Shown piece after piece: positions 19,705 to 30,500 of a DNA stretch of 64,000 bases (position 1 is its first letter; the number at the start of each line of letters is the position of its first letter). Under the pieces are notes generated by a model. The model saw only the letters and a list, made by a program, of their open reading frames with translations, was not told the DNA's origin and ran no database searches. Origin of the DNA: Cliona cf. orientalis. Its lineage: Eukaryota; Porifera; Demospongiae; Clionaida; Clionaidae. The translations under genes and the position numbers were made by a program. Location: positions 9,850,980-9,914,979 of the forward strand of contig OZ005696.1 in NCBI GenBank assembly GCA_963930775.1. The letters run 5' to 3'.

Positions 19705-20841
19705 ATGGCAAGGAACGGTGGATCGTCTATTCAACCAGAGTTTCTCTCTCTTTCCAGCGGCAATGACAAGGATAGCGATATTGCATCTCTGCAGCCTGCC
19801 GTGACGAGTCTTTCTCGAAAGAATCGACTACTATCTGGCGAGTCGACTGTAACGTGCACGCCGTGGCGAACTAGAGAATATTCCTACGACCCCCCAGGAC
19901 TGCACCAAGAGATCAACGACTTCTATGACTACATGAAACCACGCCCCTCAGAGATTCGAATGAGGACGGATGTTATTAGCAGAGTGAAGGCTGTTATTCA
20001 TTCGCTGTGGCCGCTGGCTAAAGTTGAACCATTTGGTAGTTTTGTGACTGGACTCTACCTGCCAACGAGCGACATTGATTTGGTTGTATTTGGTAGATGG
20101 CCGGTGATACCACTGTTCTCACTGGAAGAGGCATTGCTGAAGCATGATATCGCTGTAGAGGGCACGATCTTAACCTTGGATAAAACTACTGTACCGATTG
20201 TTAAGTTTCTAGATAAGAAGACGGAGGTGGCTGTTGACATTGGCTTCAATCATGAATCAGAGGGCAATGCAGCCGAGATTATTCTGGCATACATTCACAC
20301 GTACCCCTTTCTGCCCAAACTAATGCTAGTTCTCAAGCAATTCCTAACTCAGCGCAATCTGAATGAGGTGTTCTATGGAGGAATATCTTCATACAGCCTT
20401 GTTCTGCTCCTGGTCAGTTTTCTTCAGCTCCACCCACGACATGCTGCCACTGACCCTAACTCGACAAACCTTGGCGTGCTACTGATGGAGTTTTTTGAGC
20501 TATACGGTAGACATTTCAACTACATGAAGACAGGGATCTTGGTGGAGGGGGGAGGGGCCTATATCACTAAGGACGAGATTCAAACTCAAGATTTTCTCTA
20601 TATTAAGGATCCTTCAAATACACATTTAGATTTTGACGACCCAATGTCGAATGCAGCCAGAGGGTGCTTTGGCATGGTTCAAGTGAGACAATCTTTTGAA
20701 TATGCGTTTCTTCGTCTGAACAGTGCTATGCTGAGCAGAGGGAACCCTGTACCAAGGAGAGAGACACCCCTGGGATCGATTGTCAGGGTAGCCAAGGAAG
20801 TGGATGACTATAGGAATTGGATTGATAGAAATTTCCCTTAG
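19705..20841 (+). CDS. TENT4-type non-canonical poly(A) polymerase, copy 2
   Basis: Single-exon frame of 378 residues, tandem to and in the same direction as copy 1. The shared core begins at CTPWRTREYSYDPPGLH and ends near DDYRNWIDRNFP. Catalytic residues are intact: GSFVTGLYLPTSDIDLVVFG and VAVDIGFNH. It keeps LKQFLTQRNLNEVFYGGISS and FFELYGRHFNYMKTGI. It is closer to human TENT4B in the palm (SDIDLVVFG) than copy 1 is. It lacks the Pro/Ser-rich C-terminal tail of copy 1 and has a different short N-terminus. An ancient tandem duplication is inferred, as the two differ widely outside the motifs. Confidence 0.9.
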   Translation: MARNGGSSIQPEFLSLSSGNDKDSDIASLQPAVTSLSRKNRLLSGESTVTCTPWRTREYSYDPPGLHQEINDFYDYMKPRPSEIRMRTDVISRVKAVIHSLWPLAKVEPFGSFVTGLYLPTSDIDLVVFGRWPVIPLFSLEEALLKHDIAVEGTILTLDKTTVPIVKFLDKKTEVAVDIGFNHESEGNAAEIILAYIHTYPFLPKLMLVLKQFLTQRNLNEVFYGGISSYSLVLLLVSFLQLHPRHAATDPNSTNLGVLLMEFFELYGRHFNYMKTGILVEGGGAYITKDEIQTQDFLYIKDPSNTHLDFDDPMSNAARGCFGMVQVRQSFEYAFLRLNSAMLSRGNPVPRRETPLGSIVRVAKEVDDYRNWIDRNFP

Positions 20842-21169
20842 ACTGTGACTTGTGATGCGAAATATTTATAATACGTTTTGGAAAAGATTGCGTAGGTACG
20901 ACGCATGCGCGCACACGCTGGGCGTGTACGTACATACACATACAGTACGTATTCGCAGCACGCGCGCTTATGACCTGATAAGCAGGTTTACCAAACTTGT
21001 TTTGCTTGGTTTTCGTGTCACAGCTGGTATGTGCAACACCCCCTACGCGTACGTTTCGTAATCAAATCGCTAGCTGTTCATCAAGGGTTGAAATCCTAGG
21101 CATGTCTTCTCTTCTCTGTCGCAGATAGCAGTGACCTTCCCCTCGATCGCACAATCTCTGTCGATCATC
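20842..21169. other. Gap before OGA
   Basis: Holds ACGCATGCGC at 20901-20910 and CGCGCGC/TACGTAC-rich sequence, consistent with a promoter. No gene seen. Confidence 0.4.
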
Positions 21170-24100
21170 ATGTCCAGAACACGGCCACAGTTTCTCTGCG
21201 GCGTCGTAGAAGGTGAGGATTTGGATTTAAAAAAAATGAAAAAGATCTTGCGCGCCTATTGACCCGATAATTTTGCAAGGGGTGTTGCTTGTAAAATTTA
21301 ATAATTTTGTGGTTTTTGGCCGATGGCGATGTGTCCAGCGCCAGCGGTAACGTGTAGCGAAGTAAGTTTAGGGTATGTTTGGGGTGAAAACTGTGTAGCC
21401 AGCTGAAGGGTTTATCTTGTAATCAAAGTGGCGGTTGGCCATCTATGGCCACCCCCACGCACAAGAAGCAGCCCTGAAAACGGTTTATGTGGCTTCAGCC
21501 AACCAGGTGACTCTTTACCACATATCCCATATCTCTCTCTTCAGGATTCTATGGCCGGCCATGGACGCTGGAGCAGAGAATTGATCTCTTCTCACAGTAT
21601 GTTGCTATTCATTTTAATGATGGTTGATATACTTACTAATTAGAGCTGCTTCAATGCTATTTTGTTAGGATTTCTATCTTATCGATTTTCCATGTATATA
21701 TACAGTATGTCATCTTGGGGTATGAATACCTACCTCTATGCCCCCAAGGACGACGACAAGCACAGAGCATACTGGAGGGATCTCTATTCATTAGAAGAGG
21801 CTGACCAGCTCTCCCAGCTAATCAAGGAGGCTGATGACAGGGGCATCCTCTTCATTTACGCCATTGCCCCTGGCCTTGACGTGACCTTCTCCTCCTCTGA
21901 AGAGGTGACGTTGCTCAAAAGAAAGCTGAAGCAGGTTAGTGCCAGTAGGGCCAGCTGGTCCATTGTCAACTAACAAAATGCCTACACAATAGACTATTTA
22001 TACTATGATGTAATACGATGTAATGTTTTAACCTCGACACGGCACAGGTGTCTGCTTTAGGCTGCAAGTCGTTTGCTGTTCTCTTTGATGACATAGAGTG
22101 TGACATGTGTGCGGCGGATGCAAAGGAGTTCCCCTCGTTTGCCCACGCCCAGGTCACCGTCACCAACGACCTTTACGCCCACCTGGAGCACCCGGACGTG
22201 TTCCTGTTCTGCCCCACGGAGTACTGCGGCAGCAGGGCCACGCCCAGCATCACAGAGTCACAGTACCTCAAGCACATCGGCAGCGACCTCCACCCTAACA
22301 TCGATATCATGTGGACAGGTGTGTATGTATGTAAAGGGGGGAGCCCCCTGGGACTTTCCGGACAAATACAGTTTATATAGTGATGTAATAATATTAATTT
22401 TTGCTAATCTTTAGGTCCAAAGGTCATCTCTAAGACGATATCGGTGTCATCGATAGAGAAGCTGACTAGTGTTCTAGGGAGGGCCCCTGTGATATGGGAC
22501 AATCTCCACGCCAATGACTACGATCAGCGCCGGCTGTTCCTGGGGCCCTACTCTGGACGATCGACAGCTCTCATTTCCAAGCTAAACGGAGTGCTCACTA
22601 ACCCCAACTGCGAGTATGGAGCCAACTACATCCCAGTACACACTCTGGCACAGTGGGCAAAGTGTGGCATGGCGCTGGCAAGAAGACCTTCCCCAGCAAA
22701 GCAAGCTATGATGCTAGAGATTGAAGGATCGAACAATGGCACCTCCTCTACTGCTGTTACCGGAGAGGAGAACACATCTTTACCAGGTTCTTCCAAGATG
22801 GCCGACATTCAACAATCCAAGAGTGATGTTACTCTCTACGACCCTAAGGTTGCGTTGGAGATCAGCATTAGACAATGGTGTCATGAGTTTAGCATTCCTC
22901 GGAGAAAACCTGAACACTACAAGCCAGTGAAGAATGCGTCGTCAGTAGCGATGGCGTTTGATGCTGGCGACCATGATGTCATATCTGAACAGGCGAGCGA
23001 AGGCGCGCCACTACTCTCACCAAAGATCAAAGACATCGATGCACTCAAGGACACGCCCCCTTCTACCGATCCCTTCTCGCTGGAGGACCTACGCTATCTT
23101 GTGGACTACTTTTACCTCCCCCACCTCCACGGAGAGAGGGCCGTCAGCCTACTGGAGGAGTTCTGCTGGCTGAAGGAAAACGCTCCTGGATATGAGCTGC
23201 TGCAGATCAACGACAAGCTAAAGAACTCTAGTCTCAGCGACGAGGAAGGAGAGAAGGATGTTCCAATGACGTCCGCCGCCAGGGAGAGGGTGGTAGCCAG
23301 CGATGGGATGAGGAGCGATGGAGAAGCATCGGAGTCCATTCCGGGAGAGGAGATGAGCACAAAAGAGGTAAAATTTTTGCAACTATTTATTAATGCCATT
23401 TCGTACACAATTGGTGAATGTGAAGCGTGTGGCCTCCTCTGAATTGAAACCATATTGTGTGATTTGAAGCTATTCTTTGACTATTTAGGTGTCTGTCTGG
23501 TGTGAACGAGCTGCCAAGTTTCACGAAGTGTGTTCTTGTGTGAGCGAGATGTTCTCTCGGCTGACGGCCATTCCTAACCGAGCGCTGCTCTATGATGTCT
23601 ACCAGTACACATGGGACGCCAAAGAGGCCACCATGTTGCTCGACTCGTACATAGCTTGGCTAGGTAAGGGAGGCGTACAGTGTGAAATTTTTACCTCTTA
23701 TTCACTAAATTCCCCCCCCCCCCCCCCCCCCCCCCCAATTGAAACAGAGGCAGGAGGTAGTGAAGTAAATCCTGACCACGAACCGTTTGTAGCACGCGGT
23801 GGATTTGTTGCAGAAATGCAGGTATGTCGGTCTGTGCACGATTAGTGTGATAATGAAAGGGGCATACTCATAAGAACACCACTTGACTAATTGGTTTTTC
23901 GGGTTTCTCTCCGTAATTACATTGTAGCATGCAGTGGCCAACCTGTGCAAGTGTGTGCCGGTATTGAACATGGACACGCCTTTCTAACCCTCGGCCCTCC
24001 CGTCCGATGATGTCGATGTCGTTAAAAACTTAAACTAATTATTATCTCGTTATGGTAGGGTGGGGGGGGGGGAGGGAGAGGGAGGGGTGGTGGAGAGGGG

Positions 24101-26107
24101 GAATTTAATTTATATCACTTTTGAGGGTAAGATTTGTGGGAGGAGTTTGGGGTGTGGTCTTTAGAATAATATTATAATAATTATCTTCGATGCTCGCAAT
24201 CGTCAACTCGCCTCTGAAATCTACAAGAAAACTCTGCTAATATCGTTCATGAATCATTATCTGCCACCCTTCATAGATGATCTCTGTATCCAATTCTATT
24301 GTGTTATTCTCTTCATGTGTTATGTTGCTTTTCTCTTTTATACATTATTATAATAATATTATCCAGTACTAAGTGCTGTGTATATCATTACACTATGCTG
24401 TAGCAATATTAATTTTTGTGCAATAAGAATAAAATTAATTATGTTGTATTTGCTGTCGGCAGATGTGTTGTGATTATCAGGGGAGGAGGAGGAGGAGAGG
24501 GAGTGTTCGGGTGTGATACAGCCCCTCGTACCCCACCCTTGTAAAATGGTCTGGTGCTATCTTGAGCAGTTCTGTGCCAAGTCTGGCGGCGTTTTAATGC
24601 TGATCTGGCACACTTTAGCTGAAGTATCTTCTACCACAATGTCAATTTATCACCAGACCATTTTGTATCTGGGATCAGAATTGTATGTAGGTCAAGGTGA
24701 TGTAATAGTTACAAAGGTTGAAGTGGAGCCTACAGGAAGACAAGGGTGGGTGTTTTTGTTTTTATGGTGGAGGGGGTGAAAACGGTTTTTAAAAAGGAGT
24801 GTGGAGAAAGGGTTAAATTTATTGACGGTGTGGGTGGTTGACTCTTCACAGCAACTCCTGCCTCAAGTGAAAGGTTCTAAGAAGCTGTTGAGTCGTCCTG
24901 GCCGGGCACCCAAGGAGCCGTCCCCGGAGATCTTCACGATCCGTCCTTACCGTGGGGAGGATCGGGAGATGGTCTACCAGACCTGTCTCGAGACGGGGAG
25001 CAGCGGACAAGATGCCACTCAGCTATTCACCAACTACCCCAACCTACTAGGAGACAGGTGTGTACACGTGTGCCTGTGTAATAATATGTTGTGTAGTGAT
25101 GTCCCACTAGCTCCCTAACCTAATGGGGTACAATTTTGGTACTTGAGTTAAACTTTTTTTCCCTCAGAAAAAGTGTTAGCTGCCTCTCTCTATGCAAGCA
25201 CTTGATAGTAATTTGTGTACTTTTTTTTTTGCTTTTTTAGGTTTGTAGGTCCCTACACTACACTGAGTCCGGAGCTGTCCTTTGTGGTGGAGGACTCTGA
25301 TGGAGTGTGTGGCTATGTTCTCGCGGTCCTAGACTCGGAGTCCTTCTACCAGCAGTTCAAGAAGGAGTGGCTACCTACAGTCATTGGCAACTACCCAGCA
25401 CCTCTGCCCAAGGCCAAGGGAGACAAAACATCACCAGAAGAGGTATGCAGTAAAAAAAAAAAAAAAATTATTTTAGTGTATTTGAAGACTCTGACAGTAA
25501 GCATATCTATTTTGGCCACTAATAGGATTTGATTAGAGATCTCCATGATGCTCAGTTTTTCCTTCCTGCAAAGCTTCAGCGAGACTACCCCTCCCACCTC
25601 CATATTGATCTGATGAAACGATGCCAGGGAAAGGGGATTGGCACTAGGATGATCAAGACCATTCTGGCTACACTCAAGGCTAAAGGTATATAACTCACTA
25701 ACTCATCTGGCTCAACATACTTTGACGGTTGTATCTCTGTTTGAGCTGAATCTCCCAAGACTAGGATACATCATCATTACATTCATAATAGTGTTTGAGT
25801 GGTTTCATTTTGCCATGATGTGCGTATCTCAGGCAAATTTTCCCAACCAAACTCTTATGACAATGCATAATGACAGTTTAGATAGATAGATAGATTTTTT
25901 ATATCACGCATCACAAATGCATCATGTTATGTTTCTCTTGTTGATCCAGGCTCCCACGGGGTTCATTTGGAGATGGCAGCTAACAATCTCAGGGCACTCA
26001 AATTCTACCACAAGCTAGGGTTCAAAGTGCTCGACTTTGAGGTTGACATGGCAACCGGTGAGGGGCTCCCCCCTGATGAAGTACTGATCCTAGGAAGACA
26101 GCTTTAG
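21170..26107 (+). CDS. OGA: Protein O-GlcNAcase with acetyltransferase-like C-terminal domain
   Basis: Eleven exons: 21170-21212, 21545-21596, 21706-21934, 22048-22318, 22415-23367, 23489-23663, 23748-23821, 24852-25057, 25241-25442, 25526-25685, 25950-26107; 840 residues. GH84 domain: [27 protein letters not shown], the catalytic Asp pair in [10 protein letters not shown], and [19 protein letters not shown]. It removes O-GlcNAc from Ser/Thr of nuclear and cytosolic proteins. A disordered linker and stalk helices ([36 protein letters not shown]) follow, then the GNAT-like domain ([26 protein letters not shown]). Unlike the human domain it contains [10 protein letters not shown], the acetyl-CoA binding signature. 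The 1-kb intron before the GNAT exons contains a possible alternative last exon at 23928-23987. Confidence 0.95.
23712..23736. repeat. Poly-C tract at an OGA intron 3' end
   Basis: About 25 consecutive C just upstream of AATTGAAACAG and the exon at 23748; it may serve as the polypyrimidine tract. Confidence 0.8.
24060..24112 (+). other. G-rich tract, possible G-quadruplex
   Basis: Runs of G (about GGGTGGGGGGGGGG then GGGAGAGGGAGGGG) on the plus, transcribed strand of OGA intron 7, shortly after the alternative stop at 23987. Several runs of three or more G within about 50 bases satisfy the usual G4 pattern. Confidence 0.5.
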
Positions 26108-26317
26108 CTCACAATTTTTGTCACTTTATAGGGCTAACTATATTAAATTATGATATAATAGCTATTATTTTTTTTATTATTGTGGAATGTACCAGTTTAT
26201 GAGACACGCATGAAACTTCACATGTAAAAATTTAATAATAATTATAAGATTCATTTTCGAGGGATTGATCAAGTAATTAAATTCAGCACTATAAAAATAA
26301 TTATTACGTAGTAATGA

Positions 26318-27340
26318 TTAATAAAAATAATTGAGTGGTGATTTAGTGTTGGTATCGATGAAGGGCGGTTGTGAGGCTAGCAAACAGCCTAATATAAACA
26401 GTACACTAACAGCAAAATTAAGCTTTGCAGCTGTTGTTGATATGGAGTGGGTGGGGCCTTGTTCACGGAGCCCTCGCTCAAGCCGGAAGGCAAATGGCAT
26501 CGTTAAGAGGGGGAGCCCCATTGTTAGGGAGAACTGAGTGGCCAGTAGGACGAAGATGAGGTAAGGTACAAAGAGAAGGAGAGTGAAGAGGAAGTATGAT
26601 CCTTGTCGACCGAGCAAGACAGCGAGAGAAAGGATACCGGCTCGGCTATCTTCATCCATCTGCCTCAGGTGTTTGCAATGTAAGATGGCCTCCGTTGAGA
26701 GGGCGAGGGGGAGCGCCAGGAACAGGGGGCCAAGAGGAAATTCCCCACACTGAACCCCATAGGAGAAGAGAACAGATAGGGGGCCAAACGTAAACATTAC
26801 AATCAGGTCCCCAAGAATGTAGTATTTGAGACCTACACCTCCTGTGTAGAGAAAAGAGCTAGAGAGCCCACCAAAGAACATCCCTGCTAAAAATTCACTC
26901 TTGGCCGGCGAGCACCAGATGAGTAGCCACAGACAAGCCATACCAGAGCCATACAGGTACGCTGCATAGTTGACTAGCTGCGTCTGTTCATAGTGTGAAC
27001 GTTCTTCTTCAGTGCGACTCTGCTGATGCTGAATGGCTCTCCTGCGGAGCGGAGTGAGAGTAGTGGTGGGGGTAGTAGCTGCGCCATCTTGATCTGTTTG
27101 GACCTGCTGGTCTCTACGTGATGTACGCTGGCTGTGTTTCCGCATCGAATCAAAGTACGTATTGACTATGTTGCCCGCTCCGTTGACGGCTAGCACAGCG
27201 CCGAGGCTTAGCAGTAGTAGATGCCACTGGAATAAGCCGTGGCTGCGGTAGGCCAGCACGCTACCTAGGACCACTGGGGTGAGCGAGGCAGTGAATGTCC
27301 ACGGACGAAGAGCAGAGAGAAAAGACGTAGACACCTCCAT
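26318..27340 (-). CDS. UBIAD1: UBIAD1-like UbiA prenyltransferase
   Basis: Single exon, 340 residues, about nine hydrophobic segments. Family landmarks: RPWTFTASLTPVVLGS, NGAGNIVNTYFD, FLYTGGVGLKYYILGDLIV, FGPLSVLFSYG, PLALSTEAILH, LPLLTMPFAFRLER. UBIAD1 makes menaquinone-4 and coenzyme Q in Golgi/ER membranes and controls HMG-CoA reductase turnover. Two features differ from the human protein as I recall it. The first metal-binding motif NTYYD-x5-D reads NTYFDSMRKHS, losing the distal Asp. The second, NTRDMESD, reads HLRQMDED, losing the first Asp. A hydrophilic insert of about 40 residues, rich in Arg, Gln and Thr, follows the first motif. The fold assignment is firm; enzymatic activity is uncertain. 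Confidence 0.85.
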   Translation of the reverse strand: MEVSTSFLSALRPWTFTASLTPVVLGSVLAYRSHGLFQWHLLLLSLGAVLAVNGAGNIVNTYFDSMRKHSQRTSRRDQQVQTDQDGAATTPTTTLTPLRRRAIQHQQSRTEEERSHYEQTQLVNYAAYLYGSGMACLWLLIWCSPAKSEFLAGMFFGGLSSSFLYTGGVGLKYYILGDLIVMFTFGPLSVLFSYGVQCGEFPLGPLFLALPLALSTEAILHCKHLRQMDEDSRAGILSLAVLLGRQGSYFLFTLLLFVPYLIFVLLATQFSLTMGLPLLTMPFAFRLERGLREQGPTHSISTTAAKLNFAVSVLFILGCLLASQPPFIDTNTKSPLNYFY

Positions 27341-27595
27341 TATCTAGGTATACTTTGGATGAATCATATCTCAACACGAGCAGTTCGGCCGCGGCGAATA
27401 TCCTGTGAATGATGGCTCGTTGAGAAGCAGCTCCTGATCCTAGGTTTTTCCTAAATAATGCACATCACATAATATGGTAGTGGTCGTTAATAACGCAAGA
27501 GTACGCTTGAGATTAGATATGGTAGTGATCGTCAATATTACAAGATTTATGCATGAAGCAATGTGTGTAGAAAGATTACGAGTTAAGGACTGAGT

Positions 27596-30500
27596 TTAGA
27601 ATTTGAATTCTTTGAGTTTCTTGGCTGCCTTTCCTCCCCCAGAGTCAGCAGCTGGCCTCTTGCGTTTCTAGAGGGTATCGTTATGGAAGGGGGGGGGGGG
27701 GGGAGAGAAGACTATTCAATTCCACACAATCTTAGCTTATGATGACATTGTGCAGACCTTTTGCTTAGCAGCGTGTTCAGCTACCATGTCACTGAGGTCC
27801 TCCTTCTGCAGCTGACCTTGCTGCTCACGAAGCGTCTCCTCGTATCTAAAGCATGCACAGGGGAGACAATAAAATGTATTAAATCTATAATTTATTTGAT
27901 AGTCGATGGAGCATTACCTTGCTGACATGGCAGCAGCGTCTAGGTCCAGCTCACTGGGGTCAAGGGTCACCTCAATCCCTTCATGAGACGAGCCTAACGT
28001 CTGGAGAAAGAAAGAGATACAATCTCATAATTATATACAGTCAGCTGCAAAAGATTAGTAGCTAGTAGCATTCCAACACACGGACTGACTGACCTTCTTG
28101 AGTGCTCCAGGAACGGCTGATGCCATGTCATAGACATGGGAGGAGCCCATCATAGCCCCGCCCACTGAAGCAGTCTTCTCCGGCAGGACAGTGTAGAGGG
28201 CTGGAGTCTCACCACTAAAAAGATACGGGGGAGGGCAATAAAAACAGGTGTCTGTGGCCGGCTGTGCATATTCACTCACCCTTTCTCCATCGCCTCCTCT
28301 ATCTTCTTCTTCCTATACACAAAAGAAGGCGATATTATTATAAAGGGCAAAATTTTGACATTAAAATTAATAATACTACACTAGACTGCTGACCTCAGCT
28401 GGATCATCTCTGGTGTCTCCAGTCCAGCAGGAATCGATGTTAAACCACTCGGAGTTGCCAGACTAAAGCAGATAAAATAAATAGATGATCATTAATTTCA
28501 ATGATTTTGCAGTAACTGTTGGTGTTACATACCCTTCCACAGGTGTGATGAGGCCAGCCTGGATGTCCTCTGGCTTTGGAGACCGCTCCTCTTCCTCCTC
28601 TTCCTACCATGACATTGATCATGTGACCTCTACTGCCAAGTCACATGACAATAATTAAGCCATACCCACTCACCTCTTCAGATTCCTCCTCTTCCTCCTC
28701 TGACTCGAGCTCTCCCCACAGTGCCTGGTCGACATCCTCCTCCTCCCCTCTCCCCCGTCCCTTCCCCGTGTTCTCTCCCTCCAGGCCAAATACATCACCG
28801 TAGAGGGGACGTCCCCGCTCGTCAACAGGAGGCTTTCCCCATCCACCCACGAAGTAGCCAAATGAGCACCCCTGGAAAAATTTTAGCGGACTTCGAAAAT
28901 AGCACATTTAGCAGGTATATACTCATTTTAGGGATATTTTTTTTCGAAATTAACATTCTATTTATTCGAAAATGTTGAAAAATTTAATATTCACGGGTAC
29001 AATTTTTAGCAAAAATCAGGCAAATCGTTAATTTTGCTGGATTTAGTACCCACAAACAAAAGTGTCCTTAAGGTATACAGAAATAAATATTTATATTATG
29101 TTACATGTACCTCTGGGATGGGGTTGTTGAGTCCCGGTATCTTCAGGTTGGGGTAGGAAGGTGGGGGGCCATATCGCTGCATAGCAACCAGCCATGGAGG
29201 GGGGAACCTGTGCTTCCCCTGAACACAATAATAATGTATGCATGCAAATGTCAAAATAATATCAGCCGTTTCATTTCTGCTCACCAGTCCAGTGGGCATT
29301 CCTAGAGCTCTCCTGAGTTCATCTGAAAGGTCACCTGGCTTCTTCTGCCTCAGCCTGGTCTCAAACTCCTTCCCCTGCAGGCAGACATGGACCAAGTCAA
29401 ACACAGTTTATGATAGCTACGAGCTAGATCGTGTTACACTAATCTGGCATTACTTTCTCTCAATGAAAAATAATTCATCATAATGCATAAGGCATTATGA
29501 TGAATTATTTTTCTTATGCATTATGATGAATTATTTTTCATTGAGAGAAATAATGCCAGATTGGTGTAATAAGATCTAGCTCGTAGCTATCAATATGACG
29601 AACACCCAATCAAAAAGTTCACTGAAACAGTTTATGATGGCAGTCTCTCACCTCATAGTAGAGGTCTCCATGGATGCTCATCTTTGGCTTTGTCTGCCAC
29701 TTGAAGAATGCGTCGTGTAGCTTTTGGTAGTCGATGGTGAGTTTGCCCATCTTTGGCCGCACCCTCTCTCTTGTCTTCTGCTTCAGAGACTTTGCGTCTT
29801 CCTTGTCCTCCAGCGCTTGACGCATATCCATCACTCCAGTCGCCTGAATGAAAAAATTATGATAATAATAGAGATTTATGTATAGCTGGAAAGATTTTGG
29901 TGGTTTCCTTTGCCAAACTAAAAGAAAAATCCGCTAATATTTCTCACTCGTATTATATGCATAGGGGGACCCCTTACCAAATTACCAAAATCATATTAAG
30001 GTGGTTTGGAACCAAAATTTTGAAATCTTAATTTTTGCCAACATTTCCATCTGTACAGTACAAGATCCACTGTGATCTGATTGGTCACTCAGAGGTCCGA
30101 GGCTGTAGCGTCCCGAGCAAAGCGAAGTGAAATTGTGAACCTCCAACTGACCAATCAGATTTCTGATCTATAATACCTTATAATACCTACAATACCATAT
30201 AGTTGTAACAAATACTATGATCTGATTGGTCACTCAGAGGTCCAAGGCTGTAGCATCCCGAGCAAAGCGAAGTGAAATAGTGAACCTCCAACTGACCAAT
30301 CAGATTTCTGACCTACAATACCTTACAATACTAACTAACCTTGATGAAATCAGGCAGGTCAAACGGTGGCTTCTCAATGCCTCTCTTGCCCTGAAGGTAC
30401 TTCCTCTTGAAACACCAGTGGCGTGGAACGGGGACTGTGTTACGAGTGGACTGGGAATGGAAAAAATGATAAAAAGTGCAGCCAATCACAGCAGTAATGA

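Noticed and set aside
24513-24779. Plus-strand 88-codon frame in the OGA intron
   Set aside because: No homology and no phase-compatible splice sites; likely 3' UTR or intron sequence.
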